8,707 nt of DNA from an uncultured Alphaproteobacteria bacterium (GTDB lineage Bacteria > Pseudomonadota > Alphaproteobacteria > Caulobacterales > Parvularculaceae), in contig CALKYG010000411.1 of the NCBI GenBank assembly GCA_938003575.1, forward strand, positions 1-8,707, in the 5' to 3' direction. A program made the position numbers and the translations under genes. The first letter of the stretch is position 1. Every line of letters begins with the position of its first letter. Of the stretch, positions 1-5,387 are shown piece after piece. The notes beneath the pieces were generated by a model that had not been told where the DNA came from, did no database searches, and saw only the letters and a list, made by a program, of their open reading frames with translations.

Positions 1-1
1 T

Positions 2-33
2 AAAAAAGGCGGGGCGTCGACCGCCCCGCCTTT
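2..33 (-). terminator. Intrinsic terminator of the PuuD-like gene
   Basis: A perfect 12-bp inverted repeat (AAAGGCGGGGCG at 5-16, its complement at 22-33) encloses a 5-nt loop. Read on the minus strand, the hairpin runs straight into a run of six T (complement of 2-7). It lies 24 nt past the stop codon of the minus-strand membrane protein gene, which is what a Rho-independent terminator for that gene should look like. Confidence 0.9.
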
Positions 34-57
34 GACTTCGCTGCGGCGCCAAAAATG

Positions 58-678
58 TCAGGAGACGCCGAATAGGCCTTGCGCCGCCACCATGGCGAAC
101 AACATCGGGATCGAGAGCACGGTGTTGGTGCGCGAGAACAGCATCGCCGTTCGTGCTGCGCTCGCCTTGGCGTCAGCGGCAAGATCCGGAAAGCGGTTCG
201 CTATGTTGAGAGCCTTTTGCTGGTTCGGCCAAATAACGAACCAGACGTTGAACCACATGATTGCGCCGAGCCACATGCCGATGCCGATCGCGACATGTCC
301 GGCGCTTCCGCCGGCAAGGCCGAGCGACAACGCCTGCATGATATAGCCGTTCAGCGCCGCGAGAATGAGCCCGGTGACGATTGTCGACATCGCACCCCAG
401 CGGAACCAGAACAGCGCCTTTGGCGCAATATGCTTGCCGATCGCCGGCTTCTGGTCATCCGGTATCGACGGCATTGTCGGGATCTGCACGAAGTTGAAGT
501 ACCAGAGCAGACCAATCCACATGACGCCGGAAATCACATGCGCCCAGCGGAAAAAGAAGCGCATGAAGCGGTCGTCGATGTTGCCGCCCCACACGGTGAG
601 GTAAAGCGCGGCCAGCACCCCGGCCAGCACAAAGCCCGCAATCACCGCGTTGCGCAAATTAGTCAGAATAGCCGCCAT
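58..678 (-). CDS. PuuD-like (urate hydroxylase N-domain, DUF989-type) membrane protein
   Basis: This encodes a 206-aa integral membrane protein with about five hydrophobic helices (residues near 10-30, 44-64, 90-110, 126-150 and 183-204). Its sequence resembles the membrane domain of the PuuD family (urate oxidase N-terminal domain), with tryptophan-rich helices such as WAHVISGVMWIGLLWYFNF and histidines at 47, 83 and 128. Characterised PuuD proteins are about twice this length and carry a C-terminal cytochrome c domain. No CxxCH haem motif is present here, so urate oxidation is not established. A haem-binding or electron-transfer role is possible but is inference. The start is the ATG at 678, which has a strong GGAGGG Shine-Dalgarno 6 nt upstream; an in-frame extension to 798 has no family-like sequence. 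The gene stands alone, with a 451-bp gap upstream and its own terminator downstream. No other purine-catabolism gene is in the window. Confidence 0.75.
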   Translation of the reverse strand: MAAILTNLRNAVIAGFVLAGVLAALYLTVWGGNIDDRFMRFFFRWAHVISGVMWIGLLWYFNFVQIPTMPSIPDDQKPAIGKHIAPKALFWFRWGAMSTIVTGLILAALNGYIMQALSLGLAGGSAGHVAIGIGMWLGAIMWFNVWFVIWPNQQKALNIANRFPDLAADAKASAARTAMLFSRTNTVLSIPMLFAMVAAQGLFGVS

Positions 679-684
679 GTTCGT

Positions 685-690
685 CCCTCC
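685..690 (-). promoter_or_regulatory. Shine-Dalgarno fixing the PuuD-like start
   Basis: The minus strand reads GGAGGG, then 6 nt, then ATG at 678. This site decides in favour of the 206-aa product over the longer in-frame reading that begins at 798. Confidence 0.75.
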
Positions 691-825
691 GGCATGCCGC
701 GCCGGCGAGGCCGGGAATCGGCCGGACCCAGCGCGATGCAACTGCTTGATGGAACGGCGATTCTTTACAAAATCGCAAGAGAACGCAACCGGTCGCAATA
801 GAAGGGGGATCTGCCGGAGAGATTG

Positions 826-862
826 AAGACGCCCGCCGGGGGAGAGATCCGGCGGGCGTCTT
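826..862. terminator. Strong hairpin, possible terminator
   Basis: AAGACGCCCGCCGG (826-839) and its perfect complement (849-862) form a 14-bp GC-rich stem with a 9-nt loop. There is no long T run on either side: the minus strand continues CAATCTC after the stem's terminal TT. It could end minus-strand transcripts that read through from nusG or from an unseen small RNA. Its orientation is not settled. Confidence 0.4.
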
Positions 863-1060
863 ACTGTCTACGCGTCGCACAAACACAAACTGGAACCTTG
901 CCTCCGGCGCCGGCAAAACGCAGCCGGGCTTGCCGAGAACGCTGGCGGGGCGGACCCATGGCGCGGGGGAGAGAGGCGCGAGCCTGCCCGACCAGCAATC
1001 GCAAGTTCCCTCGCGACATCAAGCTAGCTAGGACAAGATGTTGTTGCACCGCGGTACAAA

Positions 1061-1082
1061 AATGCGGCGCGAATGCGGCGCG
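1061..1082. repeat. Exact 11-bp tandem duplication
   Basis: AATGCGGCGCG occurs twice head to tail (1061-1071 and 1072-1082) in the gap downstream of nusG. It probably arose by replication slippage; no function is evident. Confidence 0.7.
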
Positions 1083-1090
1083 CAATCACG

Positions 1091-1114
1091 AATTGTAAGC
1101 CGGGGTTCCGGCTT
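1091..1114 (-). terminator. Probable terminator of secE-nusG
   Basis: On the minus strand AAGCCGG, a 4-nt loop and CCGGCTT form a perfect 7-bp stem (1097-1114), followed by TACAATT. The hairpin begins 15 nt after the nusG stop codon. The stem is short and the T tract is interrupted, so termination may be partial. Confidence 0.5.
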
Positions 1115-1129
1115 TGTCGCTCGATACCG

Positions 1130-1663
1130 TCAGGCGGCCTTTTCCACCTGAGCGAACTCAAGCTCAACGGGCGTCGCCCGGCCGAAGATCGACACCGCGA
1201 CCTTGACGCGCTGCGTGTCCTCGTCGACGTCTTCGACGACGCCGGAGAACGAAGCGAACGGTCCGTCGACAACGCGCACGTTTTCACCGATTTCAAACGT
1301 AATTGTCGATCGCGGACGTTCGACCGAATCGGTCGCGACGCCGCGGATGCGGTCGACCTCCTTCTGGCTGACAGGCATCGGCCGGTTGCCGGATCCGAGA
1401 AAGCCGGTGACTTTCGGCGTCTCCTTGATGAGGTGATAGGTCTGGTCATTCAGGATCATCTTGACGAGCACGTAACCCGGCAGGAATCGCCGTTCCGACG
1501 TCACCTTGCGCCCGCGGCGCACTTCCGTGACGTCTTCAGTCGGAACAAAAACTTCCTCGAAGAGATCGGACATGCCTTTTTCGACCGCCGCCTGCTTAAT
1601 GGCTTCAGCGACCTTCTTCTCGAAGTTCGAGTAGGCGTGAACGATGTACCATTTGAATTCCAT
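1130..1663 (-). CDS. nusG: Transcription termination/antitermination factor NusG
   Basis: NusG binds RNA polymerase through its N-terminal NGN domain, suppresses pausing, and uses its C-terminal KOW domain to contact Rho or ribosomal protein S10. The 177-aa product is normal length. Residues 4-112 form the NGN domain, with the hallmark WYIVHAYSNFEKKV near the start, FLPGYVLVKM at 60-69 and VTGFLGSGNRPMPVS at 85-99. Residues 124-173 form the KOW domain (FEIGENVRVVDGPFASFSGVV at its start). The start at 1663 puts the conserved tryptophan at residue 5, as in other NusG proteins, although the Shine-Dalgarno is weak. secE ends 33 nt upstream, so the two genes are very likely co-transcribed. Unusually, no rplK follows: the next gene downstream is a PuuD-like membrane protein after a 451-bp gap. 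Confidence 0.98.
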   Translation of the reverse strand: MEFKWYIVHAYSNFEKKVAEAIKQAAVEKGMSDLFEEVFVPTEDVTEVRRGRKVTSERRFLPGYVLVKMILNDQTYHLIKETPKVTGFLGSGNRPMPVSQKEVDRIRGVATDSVERPRSTITFEIGENVRVVDGPFASFSGVVEDVDEDTQRVKVAVSIFGRATPVELEFAQVEKAA

Positions 1664-1696
1664 GGTCTTGATCCGTCTGCTGAGGGATTAATCCTG

Positions 1697-1993
1697 TTAC
1701 CGGCTCTGGGACGCGCAATCGATTGGAAGAATCGTACAAACGCCGAACTTCAGCGTTTGATCGACGAGAAGGAAAAAAATCGCCATAATGACGACCATGG
1801 CGAGCACCATGAGCGTCGAAACCCATGTTTCGTTCCATGTCGTCCAGGTGACCTTTTCCCCTTCGACCCGAACCTGCTTCAAAAACTCAACCAGTCCGGT
1901 CCGCTTCTTTTTCTTCTGAACCTCTTCCGCAACGCCTTCGATGGTCGCGCCCGCGCCGGATTTGCCCGTACCGCTCTTCTTTTCGCCTGCCAT
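1697..1993 (-). CDS. secE: Preprotein translocase subunit SecE
   Basis: SecE is the small subunit that clamps SecY in the SecYEG inner-membrane channel. The 98-aa product has a charged, lysine-rich N-terminal region (1-33), the conserved amphipathic segment and hinge (VRVEGEKVTWTTWNETW, 41-57) and one membrane helix at about 58-78. The usual proline after VTW is replaced by threonine. I chose the ATG at 1993, preceded by an AGAGGA-like site about 10 nt upstream. A GTG at 2056 would add 21 residues (MGRVGIGAREP...) that do not look like SecE. The gene precedes nusG by 33 nt. A candidate promoter lies at 2085-2112. tRNA-Trp, often the upstream co-directional neighbour of secE, is here on the opposite strand. 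Confidence 0.95.
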   Translation of the reverse strand: MAGEKKSGTGKSGAGATIEGVAEEVQKKKKRTGLVEFLKQVRVEGEKVTWTTWNETWVSTLMVLAMVVIMAIFFLLVDQTLKFGVCTILPIDCASQSR

Positions 1994-2084
1994 GGCGCCC
2001 AGATCCTCTGCTCCGGAAGGCAAGGGTTCTCGTGCGCCGATCCCGACGCGCCCCACCTTCTGATTGTTTCGGAAGATGGCCGCT

Positions 2085-2112
2085 TAGGTAGACTTTTTGA
2101 CGCTCCCGTCAA
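2085..2112 (-). promoter_or_regulatory. Candidate secE-nusG promoter
   Basis: On the minus strand TTGACG (2107-2112) and TACCTA (2085-2090) are separated by 16 nt, a good match to a housekeeping sigma-70-type -35 and a fair -10. They lie about 92 nt upstream of the secE ATG. Assigned by eye only. Confidence 0.5.
2097..2112. repeat. Palindrome TTGACG-CTCC-CGTCAA
   Basis: A perfect 6-bp inverted repeat with a 4-nt centre, so the same -35-like hexamer reads on both strands. The minus-strand copy is the proposed secE -35. The plus-strand copy points towards tRNA-Trp but has no good -10 at the right distance. It could be an operator or chance symmetry. Confidence 0.6.
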
Positions 2113-2134
2113 GGGCCGCCGCCGGGTCCGGCTA

Positions 2135-2162
2135 TTGAATTAAGCCGGCTTCGGCCCTATTC
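2135..2162 (+). promoter_or_regulatory. Candidate tRNA-Trp promoter
   Basis: TTGAAT (2135-2140) and CTATTC (2157-2162) are 16 nt apart and end 18 nt before the tRNA, which fits a short 5' leader. The -10 is a weak match, so this is tentative. Confidence 0.35.
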
Positions 2163-2180
2163 GGAGACCCGCCTGCGCCT

Positions 2181-2256
2181 AGGGGTATAGCTCAGTTGGT
2201 AGAGCATCGGTCTCCAAAACCGAGGGTCGGGGGTTCGAGTCCCTCTGCCCCTGCCA
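2181..2256 (+). tRNA. tRNA-Trp (anticodon CCA)
   Basis: A complete cloverleaf can be drawn. The acceptor stem AGGGGTA pairs with TGCCCCT (one G-T wobble). The D arm is GCTC/GAGC. The anticodon stem TCGGT/ACCGA encloses loop CTCCAAA with anticodon CCA. There is a 5-nt variable loop and a T arm with loop TTCGAGT. The discriminator is G, as expected for bacterial tRNA-Trp, and the 3' CCA is encoded (2254-2256). It is divergent from secE-nusG and convergent with the GIN-domain gene, whose stop lies only 17 nt downstream. Confidence 0.97.
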
Positions 2257-2273
2257 GGCGGAAAGCCGGAAAA

Positions 2274-3230
2274 TCAGCGCTTCGCAACGAGCCGGCCGCC
2301 GACATAAACCTCGCCGTAGCCATGGCGGGTGATGCGGCCTTCGACGCTGCCGAGGCGGACGGTCGGAGAGCCATAGAGCCGCAAGGTGGGGGCGACCGCG
2401 ACGCCTTCATGAATTACGCCGCCAGAGCCGTCTATCGTCACCGTCATCTTGTCGGCCTTTCCGCCCTGAACGGCGACCGCGCCCGTTCCTGCGATGCGGA
2501 CCGTCATCGGACCGTCTATGCGCGCAACGCGCGCCAGCCCCGACCCCGCAATCGAAACGTCCAGCATCCCGTCGACGGCGCCGATCATGACGTCGCCCGC
2601 CCCGGCGATATCAATGTCGGCCATCGCTGCGGATCCTCCGGTCACCGCCGCGTTGCCCGAAACGTCCAATTCGAGCATCGATTTCACGTTGCCGATTGCA
2701 AGTCGACTTCCTGAAACTACGCCGATGGTCGCCTGTCCGAGATCGCCGGTTTCTCCGTACACGTAACAGGCGTCGAGCGTAAGCCGGCCGTCCAGCCTGT
2801 CCATTGAAAGTTTGACGCGCGCGTCCGAGAAGACGACATCATTCTTGCGCGGCATCGAAACTTCGATCACTGGAAATTCTTCAAAAAATGAGTTCTGATC
2901 CTTCGGCGCCGCTCCCACGGCGGCGACGCGCTCGCGTTGAAGATTTTCAACACGGCGAATTCGATCATCACAGCAATCGCGCGCATCTGCGTCCCGCCAG
3001 CGTTCGCCCACAATTACCAGTTCGCCATCGACCATCTTTGCAGCGACTTGATGGTAGACCTTGCCCTGGCGGATGTTGACGTCAATGCTGTCGCCCCCGG
3101 TGGTTGTAATGATCACTTCACCGGTTATGTCCTGAAATGAGACCTTGGAGGCTTCAAAGCGCGCCGCGCCCGCGCCTTGCGCCATGCCGAAAAAGCTCGC
3201 AGCCGCCATCAGTCCAGACAACATCCGCAT
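2274..3230 (-). CDS. Secreted DUF2807/GIN-domain beta-repeat protein
   Basis: This 318-aa protein has a probable Sec signal peptide (MRMLSGLMAAASFFGMAQGAGA) and a C-terminal half made of about six rungs spaced roughly 19 residues apart: LDVSGNAAV (188), IDIAGAGDV (206), VSIAGSGLA (225), VRIAGTGAV (244), VTIDGSGGV (264) and LRLYGSPTV (283). This hydrophobic-x-hydrophobic-x-G-x-G pattern is typical of the DUF2807 'head GIN' domain and suggests a beta-solenoid. Three cysteines are present (86, 87, 155), so a disulfide is possible if it is periplasmic. No enzyme motif is visible and the function is unknown. The ATG at 3230 has GGAG 8 nt upstream; a GTG at 3251 with AAGG 6 nt upstream would add seven residues and remains an alternative. 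It lies about 127 nt downstream of lpxB on the same strand and may have its own promoter. Confidence 0.75.
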   Translation of the reverse strand: MRMLSGLMAAASFFGMAQGAGAARFEASKVSFQDITGEVIITTTGGDSIDVNIRQGKVYHQVAAKMVDGELVIVGERWRDADARDCCDDRIRRVENLQRERVAAVGAAPKDQNSFFEEFPVIEVSMPRKNDVVFSDARVKLSMDRLDGRLTLDACYVYGETGDLGQATIGVVSGSRLAIGNVKSMLELDVSGNAAVTGGSAAMADIDIAGAGDVMIGAVDGMLDVSIAGSGLARVARIDGPMTVRIAGTGAVAVQGGKADKMTVTIDGSGGVIHEGVAVAPTLRLYGSPTVRLGSVEGRITRHGYGEVYVGGRLVAKR

Positions 3231-3238
3231 TGGACGGG

Positions 3239-3242
3239 CTCC
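3239..3242 (-). promoter_or_regulatory. Shine-Dalgarno favouring the ATG at 3230
   Basis: GGAG on the minus strand sits 8 nt before ATG 3230. A competing AAGG (3258-3261) sits 6 nt before GTG 3251 in the same frame. Both are plausible; the ATG with GGAG is preferred. Confidence 0.45.
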
Positions 3243-3302
3243 AATTCCCACCGCTTACCTTAACGCAAACCGCTAAGGCGCGCGAATTCAATGACCAATC
3301 AG

Positions 3303-3326
3303 CAAGAATCGAGCCCAGGCGGCTCG
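3303..3326 (-). terminator. Weak hairpin after lpxB
   Basis: On the minus strand CGAGCC, a 5-nt loop and GGCTCG form a 6-bp stem (3310-3326) followed by ATTCTTG. It begins 31 nt past the lpxB stop. The T tract is poor, so at best it gives partial termination before the GIN-domain gene. Confidence 0.25.
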
Positions 3327-3357
3327 CCAAATCGGGACACTGCTTTCGCGCGAAGCG

Positions 3358-4536
3358 TTATCTTCGAGCGGCGCGCAGACGGCCCTTCCCCGCCCATGCG
3401 ATGATGCGTTCGGCCGCCAGAGCGGCGGCGGGAGGACCGTCAACGCCGAGCTCTTTCAAATACACATCAAAGCCGGCGGCCTGTTCGACATAGGCGCCAG
3501 GATCCTCAAACAGTTCAAGAAGAGCCGACGCGATCAGCCGGCCGTCGCAATTTTCCTGGATGAATTCCGGGATGACGAAACGATCCGCGACGACATTGAT
3601 GATTGAGGCGTAGGGCGTTGTCTTGACAAGCCTCGCCCAGAACGCCGTCAAAGGATCGGCCTTATAGCCGACCGCCATCGGCGTCCGGTTGATCGCCAGC
3701 TCCGTTGACGCGGTCCCCGACGCCGTCAACCCGACATCCGCCGCGGCCATCGCGTCATATTTCTCGTCGCGCCCGACGAGGATTGGCTCACACGGCCAGC
3801 CCCTCATCGTCTTCCGCACAAGGTCCGCCACGGCGTCCGCGACCGGCGAAACGATCCGAAGGCCGGGAATCTCACGAGCGAGGATCCCGACAGCATCGCC
3901 GAACGGACCCGCAAGTCTTGTCACTTCCCGTTTCCGGCTGCCGAGCAAGACGGCAAGCACCGGCGCGTCCCCGAGATTTTTGCGCGCCCGAAACGCGGCG
4001 CCGTTTCCCCTTTCGATCCATGCCGTCTGGAAATTCGGGTTGCCTACGAACTCCGCCGGCACTCCTTCGCGTGCGAACCATTGCGGCTCGAACGGCAACA
4101 AGGTCAGCACGCCGTCGAAGTGTTCCTTCACGAACTTCACGCGTTGCGGGCGCGACGCCCAGACTTGCGGCGCGACAAGCTTTATTACTGTCGCCCCGGG
4201 TGCGAATCTTTTGAATCGGACCGCCGCAAGTCTCGAAAAGGCCCAGCCGTCGACAAACACCGCGACATCGACATTCGCAACTGCGGCGTATTCCGCAAGC
4301 TCGCGCGCACGGTTCATTGCGAGCGGGGCGACCCGGAGGACATCGGTCGCACCCATTACCGCGAAAGGTTCGACTTCGAAAAGGCTTTCTAGCCCCTCCG
4401 CCGCCATGAGCGGACCGCCGCATCCGCTGAAAACTGCGTCTGGCGAAAGTCGTCTGAGTTCCCTGATGACGCTGGCGCCGATTGAATCCGCCGACGGCTC
4501 GACCGCTGCCAGCATGATTTTCAATGGCCCCGTCAC
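3358..4536 (-). CDS. lpxB: Lipid-A-disaccharide synthase LpxB (divergent)
   Basis: LpxB is a peripheral inner-membrane GT-B glycosyltransferase that joins UDP-2,3-diacylglucosamine and lipid X to make the lipid A disaccharide. The 392-aa length is normal and family landmarks run throughout: PLKIMLAAVEPSADSIGA at the N terminus, FAVMG (58-62), APQVWA (122-127), LLPFEP (146-151), LLGSR (197-201), ASGTASTE and the VGYKADPLTAF...LVK block. Residues aligned with E. coli D98 and R201, reported as important for activity, are kept (D96, R201). Several usually conserved positions differ: AGExSGD reads AVEPSAD, IDxPDF reads VDGWAF, GHP reads GNP (N166) and LLPGSR reads LLGSR. The frame is intact. The GTG start at 4536 shares one base with the lpxI TAG stop, implying translational coupling; it places the N terminus as in other LpxB proteins. 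Confidence 0.88.
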   Translation of the reverse strand: MTGPLKIMLAAVEPSADSIGASVIRELRRLSPDAVFSGCGGPLMAAEGLESLFEVEPFAVMGATDVLRVAPLAMNRARELAEYAAVANVDVAVFVDGWAFSRLAAVRFKRFAPGATVIKLVAPQVWASRPQRVKFVKEHFDGVLTLLPFEPQWFAREGVPAEFVGNPNFQTAWIERGNGAAFRARKNLGDAPVLAVLLGSRKREVTRLAGPFGDAVGILAREIPGLRIVSPVADAVADLVRKTMRGWPCEPILVGRDEKYDAMAAADVGLTASGTASTELAINRTPMAVGYKADPLTAFWARLVKTTPYASIINVVADRFVIPEFIQENCDGRLIASALLELFEDPGAYVEQAAGFDVYLKELGVDGPPAAALAAERIIAWAGKGRLRAARR

Positions 4537-5387
4537 TATTTTGTAAGTTCCATTGCGGAAAAGCCGTATACGAACAGGCCTCGCGCGTCAGCTTCCCGCA
4601 CGACCGCCTCGCGGTCGATCAGAAGCGCAAGGCCCGCCTCCACCGCAATGCCGGCGAGACCTGCGGCGTCGGCGCGCCGGACAGTTTCGGCGCCGATCGT
4701 CGGCAAGTCGATGCGCAATTCCTGGCCCGGCTTGGGACGCTTCACGAGCACGCCGTTGCGAATCTCTCCGCCGCGCGCCGACGACGGCAGCGCAGCGCAG
4801 CGGTCGAGAAGCCCGTCTGTTCCTTCGGCGGCTTCGACGCCGAGCGTATGTCCAGAGGCGACGACAGCCGCCTGGCCGATATCAAACGGCCCAAGCGCCG
4901 CGATGATCGCCGCGGCCTTTCGGATATCCGTCCAATGGGCTTGCGTCGGCGCATGAGCGCCGAGGGCGCCGGCTGGCGCCGAAAGGCCGCCAAACGCCTC
5001 TTCCGCCCCGATGACGAGAAAACCCTCCGCTTCCAGAGTCTCAACCAGCACGGCAAGCATCGCGCCGTCGCCCTTCGCCGCCGCCGCAATCACGCGCGGC
5101 AACAGCGCCGCGCCGCGCCAGTCCGGTTTCAGTTGCGAGAAATCAGGTCGCCGGACGACGCCGGCAAGGACGACTGCATCGCAGCCGGCTTCCTTAAGAC
5201 TGCGAATGATCTTTCCGGCTTCGGCGAGACCGCATTCAACGCTCGGCGAATAGTCAAAATCTGGGTCTGCGACTCCGGCGAGCCGCACGACGAAAGGCGC
5301 GCCGCCCTCGCCGGAAGCGGCTTCCGCGAGTCGTCGCGGCAGGGCGCCGCCTCCCGCGATTATTCCAAGTTTTCGCCAGCGGGCCAT
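4536..5387 (-). CDS. lpxI: UDP-2,3-diacylglucosamine pyrophosphatase LpxI
   Basis: LpxI hydrolyses UDP-2,3-diacylglucosamine to lipid X (2,3-diacylglucosamine 1-phosphate) and UMP. It does the job of LpxH in lineages, including alphaproteobacteria, that lack LpxH. The 283-aa product shows the family (formerly DUF1009) pattern: LGIIAGGGALP at 7-17, a GVVRRPDF segment, KGDGAMLAVLVETLEAEGF, AVVASGHTLGVEAAEGTDGLL and, near the C terminus, GVLVKRPKPGQELRIDLPTIG followed by AGLAGIAVEAG. The ATG at 5387 gives the expected short leader before LGIIAGGG. It lies inside the end of lpxA (28-nt overlap) and has no clear Shine-Dalgarno, so initiation probably depends on translation of lpxA. The stop overlaps the lpxB GTG by one base. 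Confidence 0.95.
   Translation of the reverse strand: MARWRKLGIIAGGGALPRRLAEAASGEGGAPFVVRLAGVADPDFDYSPSVECGLAEAGKIIRSLKEAGCDAVVLAGVVRRPDFSQLKPDWRGAALLPRVIAAAAKGDGAMLAVLVETLEAEGFLVIGAEEAFGGLSAPAGALGAHAPTQAHWTDIRKAAAIIAALGPFDIGQAAVVASGHTLGVEAAEGTDGLLDRCAALPSSARGGEIRNGVLVKRPKPGQELRIDLPTIGAETVRRADAAGLAGIAVEAGLALLIDREAVVREADARGLFVYGFSAMELTK

Larger units (their letters stand above)
679..1129. other. 451-bp gap without a convincing gene
   Basis: This stretch separates the nusG stop from the PuuD-like start. It holds a hairpin just after nusG (1097-1114), an 11-bp tandem duplication (1061-1082), a strong 14-bp-stem hairpin (826-862) and the PuuD-like Shine-Dalgarno. Short open frames on both strands have arginine- and alanine-rich compositions, no recognisable family and no good ribosome binding site, so I do not call them. 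A promoter for the PuuD-like gene must lie within it, probably at 690-825, but I see no convincing -35/-10 pair. A small RNA ending at the 826-862 hairpin is possible but unproven. Confidence 0.6.

Noticed and set aside
679..798. N-terminal extension of the PuuD-like frame up to 798
   Set aside because: The extra 40 residues are not hydrophobic or family-like, and the strong GGAGGG sits in front of the internal ATG at 678.
79..801. 240-aa plus-strand open frame opposite the PuuD-like gene
   Set aside because: Arginine/histidine-rich shadow; the minus frame has coherent membrane helices, a ribosome binding site and a terminator.
861..1085. Small minus-strand open frame in the gap after nusG
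   Set aside because: No ribosome binding site or recognisable motif; it runs through the arginine-rich GC spacer and looks like chance.
1994..2056. Longer SecE starting at GTG 2056
   Set aside because: The added 21 residues do not resemble SecE, while ATG 1993 gives a normal N terminus with an acceptable ribosome binding site. Not fully excluded.
1073..2143. 356-aa plus-strand open frame opposite nusG and secE
   Set aside because: It is the antisense shadow of two certain genes, is rich in R, D and H with no domain pattern, and has no ribosome binding site.
3345..3354. Palindrome TTCGCGCGAA just past the lpxB stop
   Set aside because: Ten GC-rich symmetric bases with no loop; frequent by chance in this composition and no T tract follows.
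3358..4536. lpxB as a pseudogene
   Set aside because: Despite motif changes the frame is full length, uninterrupted and keeps most landmarks including D96 and R201; decay would be expected to leave stops or frameshifts.
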